A stretch of 64,000 nt of DNA, taken from the NCBI RefSeq assembly GCF_026011715.1, contig NZ_BRVM01000001.1, positions 426,543 to 490,542 of the forward strand, read 5' to 3'. The notes below the pieces were generated by a model. The model did no database searches. It saw only the letters and a list, made by a program, of their open reading frames with translations, and was not told the origin of the DNA. The first letter of the stretch is position 1; every line of letters begins with the position of its first letter. The position numbers and the translations under genes are program-made. This stretch comes from Cytobacillus sp. NCCP-133. Lineage in GTDB: Bacteria > Bacillota > Bacilli > Bacillales > Cytobacillaceae. Below, piece by piece: positions 38,788 through 47,300 of the stretch.

Positions 38788-39774
38788 TTATTTATATTCG
38801 TCTGCGGCTTTTTTCAAAGCACGAATAAACCGCTGTCTTTCTGCAAATTGTCCTGCTGTTAATTCCAGAACAGGGCGGATTTTTACAGGATCCAGGTAGG
38901 TTCTTTCCCTAATGATTCTATTCCACTCCCTAAAGATATCCGTTGGAAAAGCAAGAGCATATAAGAAATCTTTTTCATCCAAATATTGTTTCATTAATGG
39001 ATACTTCACTAAATCTTCAAATGACCATTTCATAAAAGGAAGAATACGGTTGGCATATTGGAGATAATCGGCGTGGGGGGCACCTTTAGCAATCAAGTCA
39101 AAGTCCAAAAGGTATAAAGACTGATTCTTCGCCCTTAAAAAGTTATGATGGGCAACATCACCATGGAGAATAACTTGCCTTTCAGTTTGGAAATGTGAAG
39201 CCTCCTCAATTCCTTTTAGGGACCAGTCCGCCCATGACAATAATTCATTAATAATTTCCTTTTGGACAAAATATCTTATAACAGGAAGATTATTTAGAAA
39301 AAGAGATGCTCTTTCCCTCCATTTCTCTGTTTGCTTAAACATCGGTATAACTGTTTGGTAACGGCTGACAAGCTTTTCCGAGGTATCGTGAAAGGCTTTC
39401 AGCAGGTCAAGTCCCTCTAAACGATCTTTTTTCAAATGATAGGAGAAAGAATCCTCAGAGGGCTGTATATATTCCAGGCAGCCGTAATAAGTGCGGTCAA
39501 AAAACAAAGGCGGCTCTTTGGCAAACTCATAAAAAGCATACGTGTTTGCAAAGCCTTCATTTAATAAAGAAGCTGTGAAAGTTTCTTGAAGCTTTAAACG
39601 GTGATAAGATGAAAATCCCTTCAAAATAAAGGTCCGGTCGTGTGTCCTGACCTGATAAACCTGTTTTCGGATTGGTTTTATTCCATCAATGTCAAAAGAA
39701 AACTGTTCTTGCAAATAGGTGAGGAGACGATTTTTAAATAAATCGTCTCCCCTGTGTTTAGCCGTCGTATTCAC
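38788..39774 (-). CDS. CotS/YutH-like phosphotransferase family protein next to safA
   Basis: A 328-aa protein with the aminoglycoside/spore-coat kinase fold. The catalytic loop is VILHGDVAHHNFL (about 205-217) and the metal-binding segment LLDFDLIAKGAPHADYL (about 225-241); the N-lobe lysine is likely in FILKGFSS near residue 50. CotS, CotI and YutH of the spore coat share this fold. The start is taken as GTG 39774, which overlaps the end of safA by 17 bp; only a weak AGAAG site precedes it. Between safA and coxA, so a coat- or cortex-related role is inferred. Confidence 0.8.
   Translation of the reverse strand: MNTTAKHRGDDLFKNRLLTYLQEQFSFDIDGIKPIRKQVYQVRTHDRTFILKGFSSYHRLKLQETFTASLLNEGFANTYAFYEFAKEPPLFFDRTYYGCLEYIQPSEDSFSYHLKKDRLEGLDLLKAFHDTSEKLVSRYQTVIPMFKQTEKWRERASLFLNNLPVIRYFVQKEIINELLSWADWSLKGIEEASHFQTERQVILHGDVAHHNFLRAKNQSLYLLDFDLIAKGAPHADYLQYANRILPFMKWSFEDLVKYPLMKQYLDEKDFLYALAFPTDIFREWNRIIRERTYLDPVKIRPVLELTAGQFAERQRFIRALKKAADEYK
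39723..39750. other. Inverted repeat at the start of the kinase-like gene
   Basis: GGAGACGATTT (39723-39733) and AAATCGTCTCC (39740-39750): perfect 11-bp stem with a 6-nt loop, in the first codons of the kinase-like frame just after safA. No T run follows. Confidence 0.5.
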
Positions 39775-41452
39775 TGCTTTCTTCTAAGTTTCTCGGCATG
39801 CCAAATGGCTGCCCGCCCATTGGGCCAGCTCCAAATCCTGGACCGTATCCGAATTCCGGCCCTGGGCCGTATCCGAATCCAAGGCCTGATCCATAAGCTC
39901 CAGGACCCATCTGCGGCCCTCCACATCCACAATTATCCGCTGCACCCATGACTGAGCCTGGCATGAATGGCATTTGGCTCTGAGATAGCATAAGCGGCTT
40001 TTGAACCATACCCGGAGATTCATCCATTACACCCTGAACCTGCGGCATTTGGTGTGGCATTTGCGGCATCATGGCCCCTTGCACCTGCGGCATTTGGTAC
40101 GGCATCTGATGTGGCATTTGCGGCATCATAGCCCCTTGCACCTGCGGCATTTGATGCGGCATCTGATGTGGCATTTGCGGCATCATAGCCCCTTGCACCT
40201 GCGGCATTTGGTGCGGCATCTGATGTGGCATTTGCGGCATCATAGCCCCTTGTACCTGCGGCATTTGGTGCGGCATCTGATAGCCAGGATACTGTGCTCC
40301 CATTACTCCTGTCGGCATTTGATACGGCATCTGATAACCCATATCTTCCGCTCCCATTACTCCTGCAGGCGTTTGGTGCGGCATCTGATAGCCCATATCT
40401 CCCGCTCCCATTACTCCTGTCGGCATTTGCGGCATCTGGGCCATTGGCATAAACGGAGAGGATTCATCATAATCAGGGCTCTCAACTCCTGCCATCATCC
40501 CCATATGCGGCATTTGATGATCTTGCATCATGGCTCCTTGAACTTGCGGCATTTGATGCGGTATTTGAGCCATTGGCATTTGATGTGGCATTTGCGGCAT
40601 CATGGCCCCTTGAACTTGCGGCATCTGATGTGGCATCTGATGTGGCATCTGGTGCGGCATCATTGCTCCCTGTACTTGCGGAAACGGCATTTGAGGATGA
40701 CATGGATTATAAGAATACATTGGCTGATATTGACCTCCTTGTTGTGTGTAAACAGGTGATTCACTATCCTGGGTTTCTGGGCTTTCTTCTTCCGCGATTG
40801 GCTTTACCTGCGGAAGAACATTAACTGGTTTAGGCGGGAGCTGCGGCTGTGGTTTAGTTTCAGAAATAGGCAGTGGCTTTTGCTTCGGTTTAACTTCTGC
40901 AGCCGGGAGTGGCTTTTGCTGTGGTGCTGGCTGCTGGACGGACATATTCATCATATAATAGTTATTTATATCAATTTCAGGTATAACTGGCTTTGGCATT
41001 TTTGGTGTATAAGGCTTTTTGGGAACTTCCTTCGGCGCCTCTGCTTTAGGTGCAGTAACTTTAGGAACTTCTTTTGGAATCTCAACCTTTGGAGCTGTTA
41101 CTTTTGGCATTTCCTTTTTTGGAGGTGCCGGCTTTTGTTCTTCTTTTACTGGCTTCTCCTTTGGCGCTTCCACAACTGGCATTGTAATAGGCTTCTCTTT
41201 GGCAAAAGGGTGGTCTGCTTTTGGCATTTCCTTTTTGGCACCCATGTTTATTTTAGCTTCCGGTTTTGTCCCTATTGGAGCTTCTTTTTTTATAGAGCCT
41301 CCATTTGCCGGGACTTTAATTTTCATACCGGGCATTATCATATCAGGGTTGCTGAGCTGTGTATTCATCTTTTTCAGCTCTTCAAAATTCACGCCGTACT
41401 TCTTGGCAATCTTCCAAAGAGTGTCCCCTTTCTGTACGATATGGATTTTCAC
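39758..41452 (-). CDS. safA: Spore coat assembly protein SafA, expanded repeat form
   Basis: A 564-aa coat morphogenetic protein. An N-terminal LysM domain (MKIHIVQKGDTLWKIAKKYG... MKIKVPANGG, residues 1-51) anchors it at the cortex; then come a Lys/Pro/Glu/Ala-rich stalk (about 52-240) and a Met/Pro/His/Gln repeat region (about 260-510) made of QVQGAMMPQMPHQMP-type units. It ends Gly-rich (GYGPGPEFGYGPGF). B. subtilis SafA has 387 aa, so this one is longer, mostly through the repeats. I chose GTG 41452 with GGAGGGAATTCAGA upstream. SafA partners with SpoVID, which is not in this window. Confidence 0.9.
   Translation of the reverse strand: MKIHIVQKGDTLWKIAKKYGVNFEELKKMNTQLSNPDMIMPGMKIKVPANGGSIKKEAPIGTKPEAKINMGAKKEMPKADHPFAKEKPITMPVVEAPKEKPVKEEQKPAPPKKEMPKVTAPKVEIPKEVPKVTAPKAEAPKEVPKKPYTPKMPKPVIPEIDINNYYMMNMSVQQPAPQQKPLPAAEVKPKQKPLPISETKPQPQLPPKPVNVLPQVKPIAEEESPETQDSESPVYTQQGGQYQPMYSYNPCHPQMPFPQVQGAMMPHQMPHQMPHQMPQVQGAMMPQMPHQMPMAQIPHQMPQVQGAMMQDHQMPHMGMMAGVESPDYDESSPFMPMAQMPQMPTGVMGAGDMGYQMPHQTPAGVMGAEDMGYQMPYQMPTGVMGAQYPGYQMPHQMPQVQGAMMPQMPHQMPHQMPQVQGAMMPQMPHQMPHQMPQVQGAMMPQMPHQMPYQMPQVQGAMMPQMPHQMPQVQGVMDESPGMVQKPLMLSQSQMPFMPGSVMGAADNCGCGGPQMGPGAYGSGLGFGYGPGPEFGYGPGFGAGPMGGQPFGMPRNLEESSEYDG
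40030..40700. repeat. Tandem repeats within safA
   Basis: About 57-bp units encoding QVQGAMMPQMPHQMPHQMP repeat three or more times between 40050 and 40280. A second unit of about 60 bp encoding GVMGAxDMGYQMPxQxP occupies 40270-40440, and a diverged set lies at 40540-40700. All units keep the safA frame. Confidence 0.9.
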
Positions 41453-41483
41453 TCTGAATTCCCTCCTATGCGTAAGTCCATAT

Positions 41484-41491
41484 AGTGTATG
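41484..41491 (-). promoter_or_regulatory. Possible sporulation -10 element of safA
   Basis: CATACACT followed by AT on the minus strand, 32 nt upstream of the safA start. It fits sigma-E (CATACANT) and also sigma-K (CATANNNTA) -10 patterns. The -35 region is not distinctive. Confidence 0.4.
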
Positions 41492-41601
41492 AAGAAATGG
41501 GCAAATTGCTAACAATCTACACAAAAAGATATGCATTTCCCCCCAAAAATATGATTCATCATTTCTACAAACCCTAATTACGTCAGAGGCTAACAAGGAA
41601 T

Positions 41602-41632
41602 TAAAAAACCCTCCTGCTTAGGAGGATTTTTT
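41602..41632 (-). terminator. Terminator downstream of nadA
   Basis: CCTCC and GGAGG stem extended by flanking A/T pairs; the minus strand runs into TTTTTT directly after the nadA stop codon. Confidence 0.85.
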
Positions 41633-41636
41633 ATCA

Positions 41637-42743
41637 TTATGGCCGCTCGAGCATTCTATCTAATGCCATTTTCGCAAAATATGCAGTTTGTTCTTCTACT
41701 TGTATTCGATTATGACTTCTTCCGTGTTCAAGGGTTTCGAGGCACCAAACTAGGTGCGGCAAATCGATCCGGTTCATTGTCAGGCACGGGCACATATGCG
41801 GATTTAGCGATATTATATGCTTATCCGGATGCTGATTTATGATCCTTTTGACCAAATTCATTTCGGTGCCGATTGCCCATAAAGATCCCGGATCTGAGTT
41901 TTCGATTGCCTCTATTATATAATTTGTTGAACCTGCCATATCAGAAAGTGCTACAACTTCTCTTCTGCACTCAGGGTGGACAATGATTTTCATTTCGGGA
42001 TACTGTTTACGAACTTCAATTACATTCTCAACCGTAAAATTTTCATGGACGGAACAATGACCTTTCCAAAGGATCACTTTAACATTTTCGATAAGTCCTT
42101 CGTATTCGAGCTGGTCAGTGACAGGATTCCAAACAGCCATCTCATCTAACCCTATTCCTAACTTATATGCCGTATTTCTGCCTAAATGCTGATCTGGCAA
42201 GAATAAAATTCTGGGTTTCTGTGTCATTGCCCAGGTCACCATCTTCTCGGCGTTAGAAGAGGTAACGGTAGCTCCCCCATAAGTGCCAACGAAAGCTTTT
42301 ATGGCTGCAGTAGAGTTTACATATGTCAAGGGAATCATGGATTCGCCGAATAGCTCCAACAGCTTTATCCAGGCTCTTTCGGTTTGGTGAAAATTTGCCA
42401 TATCAGCCATGGAGCAGCCTGCACGCATATCAGGCAGAAGAACTTTTTGTTCAGGAGCCGTCAGTATATCAGCCGTTTCTGCCATAAAGTGTACGCCGCA
42501 AAATACAATATATTCAGCCTCTGTGTTCTCCTTGGAAAGCTGAGCAAGCTTTAAAGAATCACCCGTGGCATCCGCAAACTGGATCACTTCATCTTTTTGG
42601 TAATGATGTCCGGGAATAAACAGTTTATTCCCCAATTTTTCTTTTATCTCCTTTGCCCGGTCCTCAAGTTCTTTCACTGTCATCCTGCGGTATTTTTCAG
42701 GAAGTATATTGGCTTGTTGTTCTGCTGTCTGAAAGATATTCAT
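41637..42743 (-). CDS. nadA: Quinolinate synthase NadA
   Basis: A 368-aa [4Fe-4S] enzyme that condenses iminoaspartate and dihydroxyacetone phosphate to quinolinate. The N-terminal [11 protein letters not shown] (about 45-55), [11 protein letters not shown], and the cysteine segments [18 protein letters not shown] and [12 protein letters not shown] supply the cluster ligands. ATG 42743 with AAAGGGGTAGGAAAGAC upstream gives exactly the B. subtilis length. The cluster is probably built with NifS, encoded just beyond nadB. Confidence 0.96.
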   Translation of the reverse strand: MNIFQTAEQQANILPEKYRRMTVKELEDRAKEIKEKLGNKLFIPGHHYQKDEVIQFADATGDSLKLAQLSKENTEAEYIVFCGVHFMAETADILTAPEQKVLLPDMRAGCSMADMANFHQTERAWIKLLELFGESMIPLTYVNSTAAIKAFVGTYGGATVTSSNAEKMVTWAMTQKPRILFLPDQHLGRNTAYKLGIGLDEMAVWNPVTDQLEYEGLIENVKVILWKGHCSVHENFTVENVIEVRKQYPEMKIIVHPECRREVVALSDMAGSTNYIIEAIENSDPGSLWAIGTEMNLVKRIINQHPDKHIISLNPHMCPCLTMNRIDLPHLVWCLETLEHGRSHNRIQVEEQTAYFAKMALDRMLERP

Positions 42744-42777
42744 GTCTTTCCTACCCCTTTGCCATATAAGCTTGTTT

Positions 42778-43614
42778 TTATTCAACTGTAACTTTCACAC
42801 TGATATCAAGCGCCTTTACTGAATGTGTAAGAAAACCGAGTGAAATAAAATCAACCCCGGTATCACTGTATCTGGACAGGTTTTCCAGTGTGATTCCCCC
42901 GGAAGCTTCTGTCAGAATCCCCTTAGGCACGATGCTGATCCATTCTTTAATTTCTTCTGGACTCCTGTTATCGAACATAATCACATCCGCTCCTGCATCA
43001 GCTGCTTCAATTACTTGTTCTCTTGTTTCTGTTTCAACTTCGGTTTTGACCATATGCCCAATTTTCGCCCGGACAGTTTCCACAGCTTTTGAAATCGATC
43101 CTGCAAAAGAAATGTGATTATCTTTAATCATAACTGCATCATATAGACCATAACGGTGGTTAAATCCGCCCCCGCACCGGACTGCATATTTTTCCAGCAT
43201 CCTAAGTCCAGGAGTTGTTTTTCTCGTATCGCAAATTTTTGTATGAGTACTATTAAGAACCCGGACAGCTTCATTTGTTTTTGTTGCAATCCCGCTCATT
43301 CTTTGGATAAGGTTCAATATAACTCTTTCTCCTCTTAAAAGAACGCCTACAGGGCCGAATGCTTCAGCAAGGACCTCGCCCTTCCCGATAGGTTCACCAT
43401 CCTGTACTTTTACATCTATATCCACCGATTGATTCAGTATCTGATATCCTAACCTGATTATGTTTTCACCGCAAAAAACACCTTTTTCTTTTGCAAGGAA
43501 AACAACCTTTCCTGTCTGGCTCTCCCCAAAAACCAGATCGCTTGTCAGATCCCGTTCACCGATATCTTCTAGAAGAAATTGTTCAAGTTGCAACCTCAGC
43601 TTTAATTTGTTCAT
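42778..43614 (-). CDS. nadC: Nicotinate-nucleotide diphosphorylase (carboxylating) NadC
   Basis: A 278-aa type II phosphoribosyltransferase turning quinolinate and PRPP into nicotinate mononucleotide. [40 protein letters not shown] and [13 protein letters not shown] are the conserved active-site stretches. I chose ATG 43614 (AAAGGA 8 nt upstream) over the ATG at 43623, which sits on that site. The start overlaps the nadB end by 32 bp, so the two are coupled. Confidence 0.95.
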   Translation of the reverse strand: MNKLKLRLQLEQFLLEDIGERDLTSDLVFGESQTGKVVFLAKEKGVFCGENIIRLGYQILNQSVDIDVKVQDGEPIGKGEVLAEAFGPVGVLLRGERVILNLIQRMSGIATKTNEAVRVLNSTHTKICDTRKTTPGLRMLEKYAVRCGGGFNHRYGLYDAVMIKDNHISFAGSISKAVETVRAKIGHMVKTEVETETREQVIEAADAGADVIMFDNRSPEEIKEWISIVPKGILTEASGGITLENLSRYSDTGVDFISLGFLTHSVKALDISVKVTVE

Positions 43615-45160
43615 TTTTACCATCCTTTTCTGTTATTAGGCAGTGAATAACTCTTTTTCGAAGCCATTCATTTTTTTCGGCGGGAAAATCCTCGCGGAAA
43701 TGTCCACCTCTGCTCTCCGTTCTTTTTAATGCAGAAACAGTCACAAGATATGATGCAATAAGCATGCAAGCTCTTGTTGCTTCATCTGGTGAAAGATGAT
43801 CCCAGCTTGCTTTAATCCATTTTTCTATTTGAATTTCTTTTAGCCAGGCAAGCTGCTTTAACAGCCCTTCCTTTGTTTTGATTATCCCGGCGTTCTTCAT
43901 CATTCTTCTTTTAATTTCTCCAATTGCTGGCAAGGAAACTGGTGCCTCTCCGCCTTGCTCCAGGCTTCGAAGGGGGTTGGCCATCGTAAGTAAAGGCTGT
44001 CCATTAATCCATTCCGCCAGCCTTTTGCCAAAAAATAATCCCTCAAGCAATGAGTTGCTCGCAAGCCTGTTTGCACCATGTATTCCTGTGCATGCCGCCT
44101 CCCCTATGGCATATAATCCTGGAATGCTGCTTCTCCCAACCAAATCCGTTAGGATGCCTCCCATTAAAAAATGGCTGCCTGGTGAAACGGGTATTCTGCC
44201 TAGGCTTATATCTACTCCGCTTTGCTCGCAGATCGCTGTTATAGTTGGAAATCTTGAATTAAAATTTTCTATAGCCGTGATATCTAAAAAGACTGATTTT
44301 CCTTCATTTAAAAGATTAAATATTGTCTGTGACACGATATGTCTTGGTGCCAGATCTTCTTGCTGATGAATCCCTTCCATCACTGGTTCTCCGTCTTCGG
44401 TAATCAGGCGGCCGCCTTCTCCCCTTACTGCTTCCGATATTAATCCTAAAGCTTTGCCTTCTTTGTAAAGTAGTGTAGGGTGAAATTGTATGAATTCCAT
44501 ATCTGCTATTTTCGCACCTGCCCTGTAAGCTAGAGCAATGCCATCTCCTGTTGCGGTTACCGCATTGGATGTATATTCATATATTTGACCGCAGCCGCCG
44601 CTAGCCAGCACGACATGTGCTGAATAGAATCGGTGAACTTTCCCATGAGCATCTTTTCCTTTTGCTCCTATGCAGCTGCCATCCTCCTCGTTGACCAGCA
44701 GATCAATGACATGAATGTTTTCTATGATTCTAATATTTCCGCTGGTCTTTGATAGCATAAACTCAATGACCGTTTTTCCTGTTGCATCTCCGCCTCCATG
44801 GACAATTCTATTTTCCCTATGGGCTCCTTCCCTGCCTAATGCCATACTGCCTCTGGAATCCATATCAAACATGCATCCATCCTCAAAGAGGCTTTTTATA
44901 AGGGAAGGCGCTTCACTAGTAAGAGCCATTACTGCATCAAGATCATTATGGAACCTTCCTGCTTCAAGTGTATCCATGTAATGCTTTGAAGGATGATCAT
45001 TTTCTCCAATGGCAGCAGCAATGCCGCCCTGTGCCAAATATGAGTTTCCGTCCCTTACAGTTGACTTTGTGAGAACTATCACATTTAAGTCTTGACGCAG
45101 CTTCTTTGCCAACTGCAAAGCTGCCACTCCGCTTCCAATAATTAGAACGTCGGCATGCAT
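43583..45160 (-). CDS. nadB: L-aspartate oxidase NadB
   Basis: A 525-aa flavoprotein making iminoaspartate from aspartate, the first step of NAD synthesis. The FAD dinucleotide motif is IIGSGVAALQLAKKL (about 6-20), with the active-site segments ALGREGAHRENRIVHGGGDATG (about 108-129) and FHPTLLY, and HFLMGGILTDLVGRSSIPGLYAIGEAACTGIHGANRLASNSLLEG near 345-390. GGAGGTAAATAAAA precedes the ATG. It is transcribed away from nifS across a shared NiaR operator. Confidence 0.96.
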   Translation of the reverse strand: MHADVLIIGSGVAALQLAKKLRQDLNVIVLTKSTVRDGNSYLAQGGIAAAIGENDHPSKHYMDTLEAGRFHNDLDAVMALTSEAPSLIKSLFEDGCMFDMDSRGSMALGREGAHRENRIVHGGGDATGKTVIEFMLSKTSGNIRIIENIHVIDLLVNEEDGSCIGAKGKDAHGKVHRFYSAHVVLASGGCGQIYEYTSNAVTATGDGIALAYRAGAKIADMEFIQFHPTLLYKEGKALGLISEAVRGEGGRLITEDGEPVMEGIHQQEDLAPRHIVSQTIFNLLNEGKSVFLDITAIENFNSRFPTITAICEQSGVDISLGRIPVSPGSHFLMGGILTDLVGRSSIPGLYAIGEAACTGIHGANRLASNSLLEGLFFGKRLAEWINGQPLLTMANPLRSLEQGGEAPVSLPAIGEIKRRMMKNAGIIKTKEGLLKQLAWLKEIQIEKWIKASWDHLSPDEATRACMLIASYLVTVSALKRTESRGGHFREDFPAEKNEWLRKRVIHCLITEKDGKNEQIKAEVAT

Positions 45161-45181
45161 TTTTATTTACCTCCTGTTTTT

Positions 45182-45201
45182 ACAGGTGTCTTGACACCTA
45201 T
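45182..45201. promoter_or_regulatory. NiaR operator between nadB and nifS
   Basis: AGGTGTC-TT-GACACCT is a perfect 7-bp inverted repeat, like the known NiaR (YrxA) box of bacilli. It overlaps the predicted nifS -35 element and the nadB promoter/start region, so one bound repressor would shut both directions. Confidence 0.8.
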
Positions 45202-45220
45202 ATTTACATAGATTTAGAAT
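45191..45220 (+). promoter_or_regulatory. Sigma-A promoter of nifS
   Basis: TTGACA (45191-45196), 18-bp spacer, TAGAAT (45215-45220). Transcription would start near 45227, which lies downstream of the ATG at 45222 and so rules that ATG out. Confidence 0.6.
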
Positions 45221-45296
45221 TATGACAAGAGTTTTTCATAGAATTAGAGAAACTACTTACTGGTATATCATTTTCATATTGAAAGCAGGTGGGACT

Positions 45297-46439
45297 ATAA
45301 AATACTTTGACTATGCAGCTTCATGTCCACTAGATAAGGAAGCGGCAGATGCTTATATTAAAGCTTCCACAGAATTCTTCGGAAATTCAAGAAGCCTCCA
45401 TGACACAGGCAGCGAGGCAGAAGGGCTTCTCGAAAATTGCAGAGGAGAAATTGCAAGGATATTGGGGGCTGAGCGGGAAGGGATTTATTTTACCAGCGGG
45501 GGTACGGAAGGAAACTTTCTTGCGATTCACTCATTGCTCTCAGCTTCTCAACCAAATGGGAAACATATCATCACAGGGGTAGCCGAACATTCTTCTATTC
45601 ATAGCGTTTTAGATATGCTTAGCCAGGATAAAGGTTATGAAATTACCAAAATTCCATTTGGGGAAGATGGCCGCATAGACTTACAAAAATTAAAGGCAGC
45701 CTTAAGGTACGATACCGTACTTATTTCCATTCAGCATGGCAATTCTGAAATCGGAACATTGCAGCCCATTCTTGAAATCAGCAGCATTTGCAAACAAAGA
45801 GGCATTTTGCTGCATAGCGATTGTGTCCATACATTTGGCAAAGCAGATTTAGTAAAAATAGCACAAAGTGCAGATAGTTTAACGATTTCAGGACATAAAT
45901 TTTATGGTCCAAAAGGGATCGGAGCGGTTTATATTCATCCACGGCTCCGGTGGGATCCTTTTCTGCCCGGAGGATCCCATGAAAAAGGATTCAGGCCAGG
46001 AACCGTCAATGTTCCAGGCGTTGCAGCAATGACAGTTGCTGCTCAAAAGGCCTACGCGAACCTGAACGTCCATCACAGCCATTTCCTGCTGCTGCGCGCT
46101 GCCCTTTTAAAAGAACTTGAGCCTGCAAAAGATCTTATTGATGCCTACGACTTTGAACACGAATATCAACTCCCTTCGACATTAGGATTGCGGATGAAAG
46201 GACTAGAAGGTCAATATATCATGCTTGAATGCAATAGGCATGGATTTGCCATTTCAACTGGAAGCGCCTGCCGTACAGGCATGCAATCTATCTCTAAAAC
46301 AATGGAAGCGCTTGGCGTCAACGGTAAAAGCGGCAAGGAGTTTATCCGTATTTCGTTCGGGTGGAACACATCAGCCGAGGATGCCAAAGCTTTGGGCAAA
46401 ACACTTGCAGAATTGACACACGAACCAGTGCAGCTCTAG
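45297..46439 (+). CDS. nifS: Cysteine desulfurase NifS (NAD-operon type), ATA start proposed
   Basis: A 380-aa PLP enzyme of the NifS/IscS class. The PLP lysine is in SGHKFYGPKG and the persulfide cysteine in STGSACRTGM. Its HSDCVHTFGKA and SIQHGNSEIGT segments match B. subtilis NifS more than IscS. It sits next to the NAD genes under NiaR, so it probably builds the NadA cluster. No ATG, GTG or TTG lies where B. subtilis NifS begins (MIYLDYAAT); an ATA at 45297 aligns with that start and follows AGGTGGG, with 7 nt from AGG to the codon. TTG 45279 and ATG 45222 are the ordinary alternatives. Confidence 0.88.
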   Translation: MKYFDYAASCPLDKEAADAYIKASTEFFGNSRSLHDTGSEAEGLLENCRGEIARILGAEREGIYFTSGGTEGNFLAIHSLLSASQPNGKHIITGVAEHSSIHSVLDMLSQDKGYEITKIPFGEDGRIDLQKLKAALRYDTVLISIQHGNSEIGTLQPILEISSICKQRGILLHSDCVHTFGKADLVKIAQSADSLTISGHKFYGPKGIGAVYIHPRLRWDPFLPGGSHEKGFRPGTVNVPGVAAMTVAAQKAYANLNVHHSHFLLLRAALLKELEPAKDLIDAYDFEHEYQLPSTLGLRMKGLEGQYIMLECNRHGFAISTGSACRTGMQSISKTMEALGVNGKSGKEFIRISFGWNTSAEDAKALGKTLAELTHEPVQL

Positions 46440-46504
46440 TTTTTTATGTTCTTCGGGTAGTATGGTAGAATGAAACATTATCGGTATGTAAGGGAGAGTC
46501 AAAC

Positions 46505-47050
46505 ATGAAGGAACAAAAAAAGGTACTTGGAGATGAACGAAGGTCCTTTTTGCTTCAGCTTCTGAAAGAAAGCGGCCAGCCTATTACAGGCGGTGAGCTT
46601 GCTGCCAAAACTAATGTAAGCCGGCAGGTGATTGTTGGTGATGTCACTTTGCTTAAAGCGAAAAACGAGCCAATTATTGCCACTAGCCAGGGGTATATGT
46701 ATCTTCACCAGGTGTCTCCTTCGGTTTCAGCGGAACGAACCATTGCCTGCCATCACTCCCCTGAAAGGACCGAAGAAGAATTGTACCTCCTTGTCGACCA
46801 TGGCGTTACAATAAAGGATGTTAAAATAGAGCATCCTGTATATGGGGACCTAACTGCATCCGTTATGGTATCAACACGAAAAGAAGTCAAGCAGTTTATG
46901 GAGAAAATAAAAAACACAAATGCAGCATTCTTATCAGAACTAACAGATGGGATCCATCTTCATACGATCTCGGCGCCCTCCGAACAAAAATTGGATGAAG
47001 CCGAAGATTCATTAAGACAAGCTGGCTTTCTGATTGATATTGAAAAGTAA
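46505..47050 (+). CDS. niaR: NAD biosynthesis repressor NiaR (YrxA)
   Basis: A 181-aa regulator with an N-terminal HTH_11 winged helix (RRSFLLQLLKESGQPITGGELAAKTNVSRQVIVGDVTLLKAK, about 11-52) and a C-terminal 3H domain with the three histidine motifs (YLLVDHGVTIKDVKIEHPVYGDL, SELTDGIHLHTISAP). NiaR binds nicotinate and represses nad genes. It is 65 bp downstream of nifS and its box lies upstream of nifS, so it probably represses its own synthesis. AAGGGAGAGTCAAAC precedes the ATG. Confidence 0.93.
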   Translation: MKEQKKVLGDERRSFLLQLLKESGQPITGGELAAKTNVSRQVIVGDVTLLKAKNEPIIATSQGYMYLHQVSPSVSAERTIACHHSPERTEEELYLLVDHGVTIKDVKIEHPVYGDLTASVMVSTRKEVKQFMEKIKNTNAAFLSELTDGIHLHTISAPSEQKLDEAEDSLRQAGFLIDIEK

Positions 47051-47054
47051 TAAA

Positions 47055-47245
47055 AGCGCAAGGCGTCCGCCTACGGAATGCAGACTAGGAATGCCACGTC
47101 CTGCGGCACCGTTTGCATGACCTCCATCCTGGGGAACTCAAGCATAAGACGAACCGGCTGAAAGGTTGTTTTTTAAGCTTTTGGACGGATTGGCTTAGAC
47201 CCGATAGCCGATGACTCCTGGAGCTAGACAGTTCTCTAAGTTCAA
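47055..47245. repeat. Family B intergenic repeat (copy B2)
   Basis: Contains CAAGCATAAGACGAACCGG, GATAGCCGATGACTCCTGG and GGAGCTAGACAGTTCTC, ending AAGTTCAAAGGG. The end blocks match copies at 31.9 and 52.1 kb. It lies between the convergent niaR and pheA genes. Confidence 0.7.
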
Positions 47246-47262
47246 AGGGACTGATATCATAG

Positions 47263-47297
47263 AAAAGGATCCGGTGAACTGAACCGGATCCTTTTTT
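47263..47297. terminator. Bidirectional terminator between niaR and pheA
   Basis: AAAAGGATCCGGT and ACCGGATCCTTTTTT form a 13-bp stem around a 7-nt loop with T/A runs on both sides. Confidence 0.9.
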
Positions 47298-47300
47298 CAA

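Noticed and set aside
40030-40700. Regular repeats considered as a CRISPR array
   Set aside because: The units are contiguous in frame and coding, without spacers.
40001-40759. Long plus-strand frame opposite safA, rich in His, Leu and Arg
   Set aside because: It is the antisense image of the safA Met/Pro/His/Gln repeats, with no ribosome site and composition explained by the repeat. A second reverse frame at 40482-40703 is likewise a shadow.
40880-41492. Two plus-strand frames opposite the safA N-terminal half
   Set aside because: Phe/Trp/Cys-rich antisense of the Lys/Pro stalk; safA itself has a strong start, LysM domain and ribosome site.
47085-47300. Minus-strand 71-residue frame after niaR
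   Set aside because: Lies in family B repeat B2 and the terminator.
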